64,000 bases of DNA, from the NCBI GenBank assembly GCA_022747635.1, contig JAKTNV010000001.1, forward strand, positions 27,755,990 through 27,819,989. The letters are read 5' to 3'. The DNA comes from Hetaerina americana. Its lineage: Eukaryota > Arthropoda > Insecta > Odonata > Calopterygidae. Shown here in pieces: positions 51,776-63,053 of the stretch (its first letter is position 1; each line of letters begins with the position of its first letter). Under the pieces are notes generated by a model that was not told where the DNA came from, did no database searches, and saw only the letters and a list, made by a program, of their open reading frames with translations. The translations under genes were made by a program, and so were the position numbers.

Positions 51776-52639
51776 TTCCCGTCTCGAAGTTAAAACCTAA
51801 GGTTTTAAGGTGCGATGAAGGGTGATTTGTTTTAACAAATCAAGAGAGCCGAGCATGATATGACTACTGAGTGGTTATATCTGAGTTGTTCGCGGCCAGT
51901 GTTACCCCTCAGATGGGGTAAAGTTTGCACGATTAAAAGATTTCGGTTGCTCCTATGTTAGCAGTCTGGAAGGATATTCGTGACACTTTGGTTGTTCTGT
52001 ATGTTAGATATGAGATTATGGAGCGAGACAGAGACAACCATACTTTGTTGATTAACAATAATAAAAAGTGTCTTAAGTGTTGATGGAACAAATATTGAAT
52101 GGAAACTGATAAGTATGTACATAGGCTCAAATACCAATAGCTTCAATTACTATATATTTGATGGTGTGCTTATTAAAAAATACGGATAATTAAAATATTG
52201 TCAATAGGTTTACAACTTTCAAAATGATTACTTCTGAAAAGAGCTTATTCTCGGGGCATTAATGCATTGCTAAATTGAGATATGGATACAAGATGGCTGT
52301 TAAAGCCTCTCATTTTTTTTAGAAAGCAGTATCACACTCATTTTTAGTATCCTAAAACATTATTATCTGCCTACTAACATGATTGACACGTTCGCCGTTC
52401 CGGGTGGTATATCAATGCGTCAATAGTATTAGTTCCTTGAGTATTTCATCGGGAAAAAATACAGGACCACTTCGTTATATCACCCTTCCCGCCTGAAACT
52501 CTCCCTCTCAAAACACTAGATTAAAACCCAATATCTTTCTCTAGCACCCTACTATATATCTTCCTTACCCCCAAATGCACCACCTTCATCACTCATTCGG
52601 TCGGCTTTTTATCTAAATATCACCTCAGTTCTCTCACTC
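51776..52639. other. No recognised feature
   Basis: AT-rich sequence. Nothing identified. Confidence 0.4.
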
Positions 52640-53150
52640 GATTGGGGAGGATCTTTTTATGCAATGGCAAAACGCCGTCCGGAGGTATCCTGTGTGACTC
52701 ACGGCATCCGTGGATTTTTCCTCTCTTTTCGGCCGTGGGTTCCTCAGAGAGCTGCTTCCCACCCACGCCCCGGCCTTTCCATCTGCCCTGGGTGGGCGTT
52801 GGGGTTAGCGGCGGGGGTGCCGGGGGGAGAGGAGACAGGGCGGAAATCAGAGAACCGGAGGGGCGTTGTGGGGGAGGGGCAACTTTTGTCATTACCTTTT
52901 CCGAGGGCCGGCGAAAGAAAGAAAAATCCCCGAAAAAAGCGGCAGCCCAGCGTGGTGGGGATTGATAACATCCCCTCTCCGGCTTTCATCCCCCTCCACT
53001 GGCGGGAAGACAGAGGAAAACGCTGGTCGAATGCTTTTTCTGGGTGGATTTTTGGTGGACTCCGCCGCGAGAATGGCGACACAAAAATGAAAAGGGGTGG
53101 GAGGGTAGAATGGCCCGGACCCGCCCCGACCCCACGGGGAACTCTACGAT
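52640..53150. promoter_or_regulatory. GC- and CpG-rich island
   Basis: About 500 bp markedly richer in G+C and CpG than the flanks (for example GGTTAGCGGCGGGGGTGCCG). Overlapping open frames on both strands lack any protein signature. It may be a promoter island, but no clear initiator, splice donor or transcript direction can be named. Confidence 0.45.
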
Positions 53151-55489
53151 AATTGCGAGTTGAATGGTTTGGGCACGGAGGGTGGGAATCCTTGGGGATC
53201 GGCCTCGGTGGGAATCCTCCAGTTCAAGTTCGCCATCAGGTTTAAAAGTCCGCTCTTGACTGGGAACATTATCGCTTCACCATTAGGTCCCTTGTGAAAA
53301 TTCGACACTTTCCTGAAAAATTCCATCTGTTGAATATTTAATTGTTTGCTAAAATGTGTAAATGGGACGGACATTCCGTTTTTGGCACGTTTTTACTGTT
53401 AGTGGGCACAATATTTAAGGAATTGGAATTTCGGTTCAAATTATGTTACGTTTGTATATCGAAGTTTGAAAATTCCCATTGACATCATTTTCGCCAAAAT
53501 AAAATATGAGCGGATCTATAAACAAGCACTTAAACGTCACGAAGGGAACGGAAGGTTGTGCTTTTTCCATACTGTTCTCGGTGTTATATTTTAGGCATCG
53601 ATGGCAGTCAAAGATCATAAAGGGTCGTTAAAGATTCGGACAGCCCTCATTCGGTAGAAAATAGTGACTTTTATTGTTACATACTTTTAACCCCTAAAAT
53701 TTAATTAAATTTAGTTCGAAACAAAAAACTTGAAGAGACTACAAGGTAGTAATAGATTTTAGTGTATTTTTTGCAACTTGATTGTGTAAGCCATTTGATA
53801 TTCTATTGAAAATTCTTTATGCGATGGTTTCTGAAATTATGCGCTTTTTTCCTGCATTTATAATGTTTAAACAACATTACATACATAATGTTACTTCACT
53901 TTCTAATTAATAACCTATCTATTAAAAATTATTCTACAATAGTTTTGCCGCTCTTACTGATACTCTCTATTTTTAATTCAGTTAATAATATTTTACACAA
54001 TTATTGCCGATCAGCCGCTGAGTGGTTGGATGACTTAAATGAGTTACGAGTTCGTATTTGCTTAGGCATAACTTGGGTTGCACCCGAGGTGACAACCCAA
54101 GTGCCATTTAAATAACTTAATCACAGTTCCAGTCATTTTAGTATTAAGGGGTAACATAGTAAGGGTACTCTCAACAGTCAACTTAGGAACCAAATATTAG
54201 GACCAAATTTTAACGTTGTGGACTCAGTCGTAACTAACGGCAGTGAGTGGGACATTAGGTAGCCCTCAAGGAAAGCCGTCAGCATTTAAGTCCATCGTGA
54301 ATTTTGTTAAAATTAGAATCGTGATATTTATAATTTTTGAAGAGAAAGAAGAAGAAGAATTCGCTATAAATGTTTGCATTTCTCGTTCCCTTTTAATGAA
54401 AAGCGGATATGTAGTATCAAGTAAAATAAAATCCTTCATCGGGGAAGTTATTGAAACACTGACGAGATCTAATAAGAGCAGCAGAGATGATAAATACAAC
54501 AGTCTACCTGCATAACTATTAGAGCCCTTACCAAACAATTCAAATATATCTAAGAAAAGATTAAACCAATGTATATGATAATTGCGTGTAAAGGTGTGAG
54601 GTTTTTTCATGAAGGTACATAGAATGTATGTTACCACATGGAAAACTGTCGAATTGTTACAAGTACCTTCAAAATTAATAATATAAACTTTCGGGAGGCC
54701 TCTGGAATGCGAAAAAAGAAAATGCTGTAACAGCTCAACTTAAATTTCAAATCGTGGTCATTATTGATAAAATGGCTACGAATTATTGTAGCGTGCAAAA
54801 TTTCACTATAAAACTGCTAGCTAGAAAACAATAATACAAGAATAGTCGTGATAAAAAATTGTGGAATTTCAAGAGCATTTTCACTCAATGAGTATTGACC
54901 TCTAAAAATAAATAAAGCTTCTACGAGTATAAACGAAAAATATGAGCAATACGGACGCGGAGAAAGGTGAGGTTACCGGATATTATTTGCAATTTGATCA
55001 CTGAAATCTGAAATGCGGTAGGTTTTCCCTCGGGAGAGCATGGAAAAAAACTCTTTTTCACTTACCGGAAGCAGGCAGTTTTAACGTTGCCCTCATCTTT
55101 TACAGAGTAGTTTTTCCGAAGATGGATTTAGAAGAACAAGGAAACTGGTACCCAGGGCCGTGGGCTGCTAATTCGTAATCATTAGCTTGGATTTAATTAT
55201 GACGAGAAACATCAGATTAAGGAATCAGCCTTAATCCATCTCGTTGAAACATAACTCAAATGATATATTTTACGTAGCTTCATCGAAATCCATCCGCAGG
55301 TAATGAAACTAATGCATCGAGTGAGTTCCCATTTCAGTTGCAAAAGTAAAGTTCAGATGGGTGTATATAAATTATTTTAACTGTCATATATTATTTTATA
55401 ATTTCGTTTCATTTTAATGATATTAAAACGTCAAATATGAGGGCAAAAATTTTGATATATTAATTACCAGTGAGAAATACCAAAGTATA
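53151..55489. other. No recognised feature
   Basis: AT-rich sequence between the GC island and mariner 3. Nothing identified. Confidence 0.4.
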
Positions 55490-56398
55490 CAGGGTGTGTT
55501 CCTAAAGTAATGCCATTATTTTTTTAAAGTAATTAACAGAACAGATTTGCAAAAACACTTAAAATTCTTCAAATTTCTGTCCTTGGGCCTCAACACATTT
55601 TTCCAGCGCCTCTGCCATGACCGGTAAGCGCCCTGGAAGGCGTCTTCGGGGACCTCTCGCAAGGTCTTCGTCACGGCTGATTGGATCTCTTCTATGGACG
55701 AAAAATGGGTTTCTTTCAGGACTGTCTTAATCCGAGGGAACAAAAGGAAGCCTACTGGGACGACGCCACGACTATTGGGGGGGGGGGGCAGCGTTGGCAC
55801 CTGCTATTTGGCCAGGAACTCGCGGATTCGTAGCGCTTTGTAGAAAGGCGCGTTGTCGTGATGGATTTGCCAGGTAGCGGAGATGTCTTTTCTCGTCTTG
55901 ATGACCATTTTTGGGAGTCTTTCCAGCACATCCACGTAGTAAGCAGCGTTAACTGTCTGTCCTTGAGGACCAAACTCCTTTACTGTCGAAAAAGACAATG
56001 AGCATTGTTTTCAATTTTGATTAGCTCATTCTTGCATTTTTGGGCTTGGGAGACTGATCAGTTTCCCATTCAGAGCTTTGGTGTTTTGTTTCTGAGTTGT
56101 ATTCAAAAACCTAGGTTTCATCACCAGTGATTACGTTGTCCAAATAATCAGGTTCATTTTCAGTGCGTTGATAAAATTCACTTGAAATTTCTGCTCGGTT
56201 TGTCTTCCGTGACACGGTCGGTGTGCAGAGGCTTACAATAATTGACCTCCTACCGCTTCCACGGCTTGGAGAGCCCTGCGATTGGTATCGTGGCAAAACT
56301 TAGCATCCCCACCACTTACTTAAAGTGGTTTGATCCCAGTCTGATCCAAAAGGAGCGGCGCGGGAAATTGAATTGCAATACTTTTGGAAGGCACCCTG
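55490..56398 (-). mobile_element. Mariner-type transposon 3, with terminal repeats and TA target
   Basis: Left end TA|CAGGGTGTGTTCCTAAAGTA and right end (reverse complement) TA|CAGGGTGCCTTCCAAAAGTA define a 909-bp element, shorter than a full mariner. The transposase is on the minus strand. The N-terminal DNA-binding part is mostly lost. DNVITGDETWVFEYNSETK carries the first catalytic aspartate and IHHDNAPFYKALRIREFLAK the second. The third should lie in PYSPDLAP-D-FFLFP but reads NSRGVVPVGFLLFPR, so it is gone. The tail IEEIQSAVTKTLREVPEDAF is intact. A run of ten G at about 55780 and several shifts break the frame. Confidence 0.9.
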
Positions 56399-56400
56399 TA

Positions 56401-56560
56401 GGATAGTGATGTTTGATAGAATAAAAGGAGGAAGGATGTATGTAGAACTGAAGAGGGGCTTATTGTGGTGTTGGATGTTGGGTTTTTTTGGTCGGGCCAG
56501 GAAATTGTCACGAAACCGTTTCGTAGCTTGTGTCCACCAAAAACCTACCTTTACCGGTAT
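56401..56560 (+). mobile_element. LINE-A 3' end, copy 4, abutting mariner 3
   Basis: RIVMFDRIKGGRMYVELKRG matches the LINE-A tail (MLD-IKGGRSY-ELKRR). It is followed by the shared 3' sequence CTTGTGTCCACCAAAAACCT. It starts at the base after the TA duplication of mariner 3, so the mariner sits in or at the edge of this LINE copy. Confidence 0.75.
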
Positions 56561-57264
56561 ATTACCAATAGTAATATTATCCTCGCTATATTTCTGTCTC
56601 GAGTCCTTCAAATCTAAGGTAAATTGACTTATTTCTCCGTTTCCTAAGCGAGGGTATGAACGTTTCTGTCTCAACAATATTCTTACATTCAATGTTCCCA
56701 TTCTAGAAATGGAATTTCTATCACTTTCTTCGCTTATGCTAGCTAATTTTAATTCCATTGCTTTTTACAGTTTTCCTCAGTAGTTTTTAAACGTGACAGC
56801 ACAAACTAGCTGCTCCATAGATGGCAGTAGTCCACTTAGTCGTTTCTATGAGGTACGTTGTATACGCTACCTGGTTTGTAGCCAGGCTACCTTCCGTCTG
56901 GCTCCAACTCTTTGATTTACCTAGCATGGCCCCTGCAGGACTAATCATCGTTGTTCCCATAGGCACAACTCTGGGATCATTGGAACGTTTAATCCCATTT
57001 ACACCTATTTGAAGTGCTTATAGTATGAAAGAGGTCACTGTGTTAAATTAAAAGTATCATTTGTCATCATTTTATCCCATTTTAAAAATATATTGTCCTC
57101 CTCTGATTCTAGTTAATTTTAATAGCATTTTAATTTTCATGAACAATATAAACAAAAATAAATGTTTTCATTCTGCCGAGTCTTAACCGTACTTTTCGGT
57201 CGGTTCCTATTCCCGAATGATAATGTCAGTAATGTTTTTCATCACATTGAAGATATTTTCAAAC
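56561..57264. other. No recognised feature
   Basis: No coding or repeat signal identified. Confidence 0.4.
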
Positions 57265-57509
57265 CTCTTTGATGAAATTTGTTGTCTCAGGCGTAACTTT
57301 GTGGAATTTGCATATCATATTGAAATGTAATGAAATAATTGACTTTGTAATTCCACACACTTTATTTAAAAACACGACCCAGGTTTCGACGTTGAACGTC
57401 ATCATCACCTGATGATGACGTTCAACGTCGAAACCTGGGTCGTGTTTTTAAATAAAGTGTGTGGAATTACAAAGTCAATTATTTCATTACATTTCAACTC
57501 TTTGATGAA
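57265..57509. mobile_element. Palindromic insert with 88-bp perfect arms and 12-bp target duplication
   Basis: CTCTTTGATGAA at 57265-57276 and 57498-57509 flanks an insert of 221 bp. Within it, 57320-57407 and 57410-57497 are exact reverse complements, 88 bases each, with only CC between them. The right arm touches the right direct repeat. A single-copy lead of 43 nt (57277-57319) separates the left direct repeat from the left arm. The identical arms mean that the inversion is recent or has been kept identical. The + strand carries a hammerhead-like core at the centre. It resembles the smaller insert at 3761-3895. Confidence 0.92.
57406..57444 (+). ncRNA. Hammerhead-ribozyme-like core
   Basis: On the + strand: CAC (stem I, 57406-57408), CTGATGA (57409-57415), an extra T, a stem GACGT-TCA-ACGTC (stem II, 57417-57429), GAAA (57430-57433), a very short stem III ACC-TG-GGT (57433-57440), C at 57441 as the cleavage base, and GTG (57442-57444) to pair with CAC. 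The CUGAUGA and GAAA core and a C at the cleavage site match the hammerhead consensus. The very short stem III is typical of hammerheads in Penelope-like elements. The unpaired T after CTGATGA departs from the consensus, and stem I is only 3 bp. On the minus strand the first core base is G, so only one strand carries it. Confidence 0.5.
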
Positions 57510-59126
57510 GATATAATACAATTTCATTCATTTAGATATAAAACTGCAAAATGTACAAGTGTACCATCTAACGGTGTGGTACAATGCGCAATCATCGACG
57601 GAAGGGTGTAAGGGATTGAGATTCTCCTTGGGAGTTTGTGCTAGTAATGTACTGATTGTAAAAAAGATTTCCTAAAAATGTTGATATGTATACTTGTCCA
57701 TTTTTCATTCGTGGTTGGATCGGTATTTCCATTTTGCGCCAAAAATAACATATTGCGTCACCGACTTGATCCCACCCACGCTAAATTATTTCAATTGCTC
57801 CCCTAAGGTTATATAAAATATATCGTGTAAAAGTAACGAAATAAAATTTTTAAATTTGCAAGCCAATACTACATAACTACGCGTCGAATGAACATTTTCA
57901 TGGCCAGATCCGAGGTACTTGGTGCATAGCAAAATAAGGGTCGGAAATTCGTTAGGTTGAAGCCAGATGTTCCTTAAAGTCGAGCCTTTATCTTTGTTCC
58001 AAATTCGGCATAAGTACAACCCACAATATAACCTATTAACCACAGTAACCCTAAAGTAATTAACTGAATCAAACTTTGATAAGTTAGCTCGATTAAATTT
58101 TGGTGCAGACTTTTAATACTCTGTTATTAAACATTCGAAGAAGAGGCTGGCCAAGATGGAAATTACTGCCTTGAGTAGCCTGCTTCTATAGAAAACACCC
58201 AAAAAAGGGAAGCTTAAGCGTGAAGAGACTGTTCTCAAGGTCATCACATAAACCGGAGTGACCAATGAAGATATAATGGAATTAAAGAAGGCTTGTGAAT
58301 GTGAATGGTAAAACCTGTCTCAAAAGTTGCCATTGGAAAAAATGTTTATGATTACTGTTTAGCCCTGTGTGGGAGCGGTGTGATTTGGTTCAACAAGGAA
58401 AAGTAGCCTAAGGAAGGTCATGCATCCGTCATAAAATGGACGATAGGTAAATTATCGAAACTCACGACACCTATCACTTCATTACACCTATTTTGTATAC
58501 TGTCAAAATCTTTGGATTCGTTGAGTAAACAGTAAGGCCTTCACCATAGGAAACTAGTTACAAATTTTAAGGCCTTATTTCCTACACACCTGCTAGCAAA
58601 GTATAAATAATAGATGCATTCCCAAATTTGTCTTTTGTTCAACCGCTCAAGTTGAATAGGATGAAACGAATAATCAAACAATATGGCGGCAATTTTACCA
58701 TCTGGTGTAGGGAAAGGAGTCGACCCTACTATTTGCATTTCAGTGACCACGTCGAGCTGATTAGTGGTAATGCCTAAATCACATGAAGAATATGAGTAAG
58801 ACGTACGCAGGTGATTTCTCAATAGGATGATTTCAAAATGCTCCCATATTATCCAATGGACCAATACTACTATGTTTTGCTTTAGTGAGTATACCGGTAA
58901 ATTTGTTAATGCGCACGAGGGATATATTTCAAATCGTCAGTTACTTCACTGATGAGGTAAACAATCTTGCCCTACTCTGTTCAGTCATCACCTGCAAACG
59001 CAGTTTTTATGGGAATGGTGAAAAAACTGTGGCATTCGTCATTCCGTGTGACGTGAGGAAGTGTCAGTTTCAGGGTTAATAGTATCTTTAATACATATAA
59101 TAAAATTACCGGTTATTGATTATATA
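57510..59126. other. No recognised feature
   Basis: AT-rich sequence. AATATGGCGGC at 58680-58690 matches a YY1-type motif but stands alone. Nothing else identified. Confidence 0.4.
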
Positions 59127-59965
<839 letters not shown>

Positions 59966-62114
59966 GGGCGCGCTCTACTTTGTCCGAAGTTTTACGTTTT
60001 TCCAGCATGTTCATAGTTGCTGAGATATTATCACAGCGTTCCTTTTGGTGACATTGAATGGCGTAGCTAGTTATTGAAACACTTGTTATTCTATTGACGT
60101 GAAGCAAGATCTGTCTTCTAATTCTCGGTAATACAATCAGAAGGACCAGTCTGGAATTTTCAATCTCGGTAGTTTGTTTATCATCCATTCTATCCATTAC
60201 ATATTTTATTGAAACTTAGCGGTCTTCAATCAATGGTAAACAATACTGCCGTTGTCATGTGACGGTGGCCGCTAATAGGATGTCATTTTGCAAAAATGTA
60301 ATAGCATTTCCATTTTACAATTACCAGTTATATTTTTACAGTTGTTGCCTGTTGTTTTTGATATCCGATCAATTTCTCGTATGACGAATACAAGATTCGA
60401 TCACCGACCAATAAAGCAATGCCAGTCAAATGATTATCGACCAAAAAAGGTTTGGTGAAACCGGGTCTAAGTGAGATGGATGTTTTAGAGGTAAATCTGC
60501 ATTTTATGAGTGCATTTTTTTAAAGAGTTTAAGGCTTCCCCTTTCCATTGGTCAATTCAAAGGAAAAATGCCACTATAGTGATGTATTAATTTGTGGCTT
60601 ATGTGTTCAATACGGAAACGTTGAAAAACTACAGTACGTACAGCTACGGCAGCAATGGCGGTACATGTAACATGCGCCACTGTATTGAAATTTGTCTATC
60701 TTCTAATCAAATCGTCGGCCGATGTTAAATGTCAATGGGGAAATATGGTGAGTATGCTCACCGGTAAATCACAGCTAGAAGATGGTTAAAATATTTAAAG
60801 AGGCGAGACAATTTCCAAGGACAGTGGACTAGGAGTTCCAGACATTACTCTTTCAGAAGTAAACGTTAACACCGCTGCTGCCATTGTGCTGCTGCTGCAC
60901 GTTAAGTACACCATCAGAAAAATTGAACTTTCATTGATTGCATCCCACACGTCAGTTACAGAAAAATTGCACATAAGAAGTGTTTCTGCACGGTGAGTGC
61001 CGTGAAACCCACCGCGATATCACGATTATCTCGCGAAAATGAATGTGGAAATTCTGTCCAGGTTCGTGGAAAGCGTTTTTCCTCATCAGAAGCAGTGGCC
61101 AATTTTTGTGGAGAAATTGAGAAAAGGACATTTATAACTTTTTTGAAATGAACCAATATCGTAATGCTCGGCATACTTTTGAAGGACATTTCCAAGGTAA
61201 TTATCACGCTTCATGAACAATTAGCAAAAATGTGGCAAAAAAAGATTTCTTTGAACGATTCCGGAAATATTTTGAGTGTCACCGTATGAACCGTATCCTT
61301 TCCATTACAATACATAATTTCATTTTTTTTACGATGGGAGACATTTCTCAGAAAATCCCGGAAAATGTTTTCACCGATTCCGAATTCCCTACGGAACGAG
61401 ACGTACGCTTTTGAGTGTATGCAGGGGCCGGGGGAATCTGTTTAGTTTGAGTGGTCCAATACCTACGAGCGTACCCTTTTTTTTGTGGAAAACAGCCCCT
61501 GATTGGCTCGGGGTTCCCGCAAAATGAACAGGATTCTGTGAGAAACCCAGTTCCCCGAGAATTTCTTCGGTGTCGTGGAGTGGAAAGACGTGTGCGTGGT
61601 GAACGTGTGAGTGGGAAATGAGATCGAGGAATTCGAGGGTGGAGAGAGCGAAGAGGAAGGCGAGAACGGAATGGTGGATGGATGCTAGGTGGCTTGTCAA
61701 GCGATGAGACGATACTAAAATGTGACATGTTCGTTAATCGTTTTTATTACCATTTTAATCACGAATGTTTGCTCATTTAGTAAAAATGATACACTCTTTA
61801 TTTTAATTTTATTTTTTGAAATCGTGACCGTAGGAATCAACCCGAATGTAAGTTTAAGTTTTGCAAGAATGCGTTCAGTTAATATATATTTCTTAGTTGT
61901 TTAGGCTAATTTAAAAATGGATGTGGTGACATGGTATTGATAAATTTTAAAGGACTTCAAAATAATTGAAAATTAGACGAAAAGTGAATCAAAGCGAATT
62001 ACGGAAAAGTCTGGTTCAAATCATCCCCGTTCACGTTATTTTGAGATGTCCGTCATAGATGAACTTTTTAGATGAACCATACGATCGGTTGTTTTTTTCA
62101 TTTTCATATGTTTT
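59966..62114. other. No recognised feature
   Basis: No coding or repeat signal recognised. Open frames on the minus strand at 61348-61728 are compositional. Confidence 0.4.
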
Positions 62115-62154
62115 ATATTGCATTTCACATATTGCATTTCATATATTGCATTGA
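62115..62154. repeat. Three tandem copies of a 14-mer
   Basis: ATATTGCATTTCAC, ATATTGCATTTCAT and ATATTGCATTGAAG follow each other without gaps. Confidence 0.85.
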
Positions 62155-62339
62155 AGGAGGGGGAAGGCTTAAACTTTATATGTAACATATTTATGGCTGT
62201 AACTTCACTGGTGATGAACTAGCCAAACGAAAGGTTAGGTTAGGCCAAAGACCACACCTTTTAATACTAAGGAAAATATACTGAATGTAATTATTCTTCC
62301 TTAAGTTAACTACGACCCATACATGACTGCGATTCATTT

Positions 62340-63053
62340 CCGAATTTTATTTCGTTGGGTGTGCTCACTGTCAAGTGGGTGAGGAGTACAGGTGAACCAG
62401 GAAAGTGCGTGGCGCCATCGGGCACAGAGCTCGAGGAGGGAAGTTGGGATAGGAGGGGTGAAAAGGTTTTCCAGCCCCAGAAAATGGGTTGCCATCATCG
62501 TGTGGGGAGGGAGGTGAGGGCAGTGGGGAGTATGGTGGAGGGGAGGTTCCGAAGGTGGGCTCCCCGCGAACCTGCTTGGAACTGAGTGTGCGCGGACGGG
62601 CCTCCCATTGAACTCCGCTCGCCGTCGCGCACGAGGGCAGAGTGCGGGTAGTGGCGGGGGAAGGGGCGAGGGAGCGGTGGAAATGTGGAAGGGGGTGTGT
62701 TTTGGGGAGGGGAAGCGATACGCGCCCCAGCACCCCCGCCTTGCTCGCCCTCTCTCGGCCGAAGGTGGAGTCAGTGAGGTCGAGGCGGCGGCAGAGGCTA
62801 CTAGATCCGGTGCGTCGCTCGTCTTTTCTCGCGTTACCAAGTGCTCAGCAACATCAACGACGGCGAACGTCCGCAACATCGCCGGCAACCACAACCTGGT
62901 CCTGCGAGGAAAAAAGGGGATGGGAAGGAAGACAACGCCGGAGAAAGGGGAATCGAAGATCTCCGGGACTTCTCCGCACCTCCCCTGCGCCAGGACCGAG
63001 AGGGGTTAAAAGCGCACCCCAGTAAATTCGCACCACGAGAGAAAAGCTCGAGG
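62340..63053 (+). promoter_or_regulatory. CpG island with candidate first exon
   Basis: About 700 bp rich in G+C and CpG. TCAGTG at 62771-62776 resembles an arthropod initiator (A+1 at 62773). A good splice donor AGG|GTGAGA follows at 63053/63054, and GC content drops soon after. This is the usual look of a first, perhaps non-coding, exon of a + strand gene that continues beyond the window. Overlapping frames on both strands are rich in Arg, Gly and Pro and show no family signature, so no protein is called. Confidence 0.45.

Noticed and set aside
62230..62245. GGTTAGGTTAGG, like the insect telomere repeat
   Set aside because: Only two units; too short to mean a telomeric tract.
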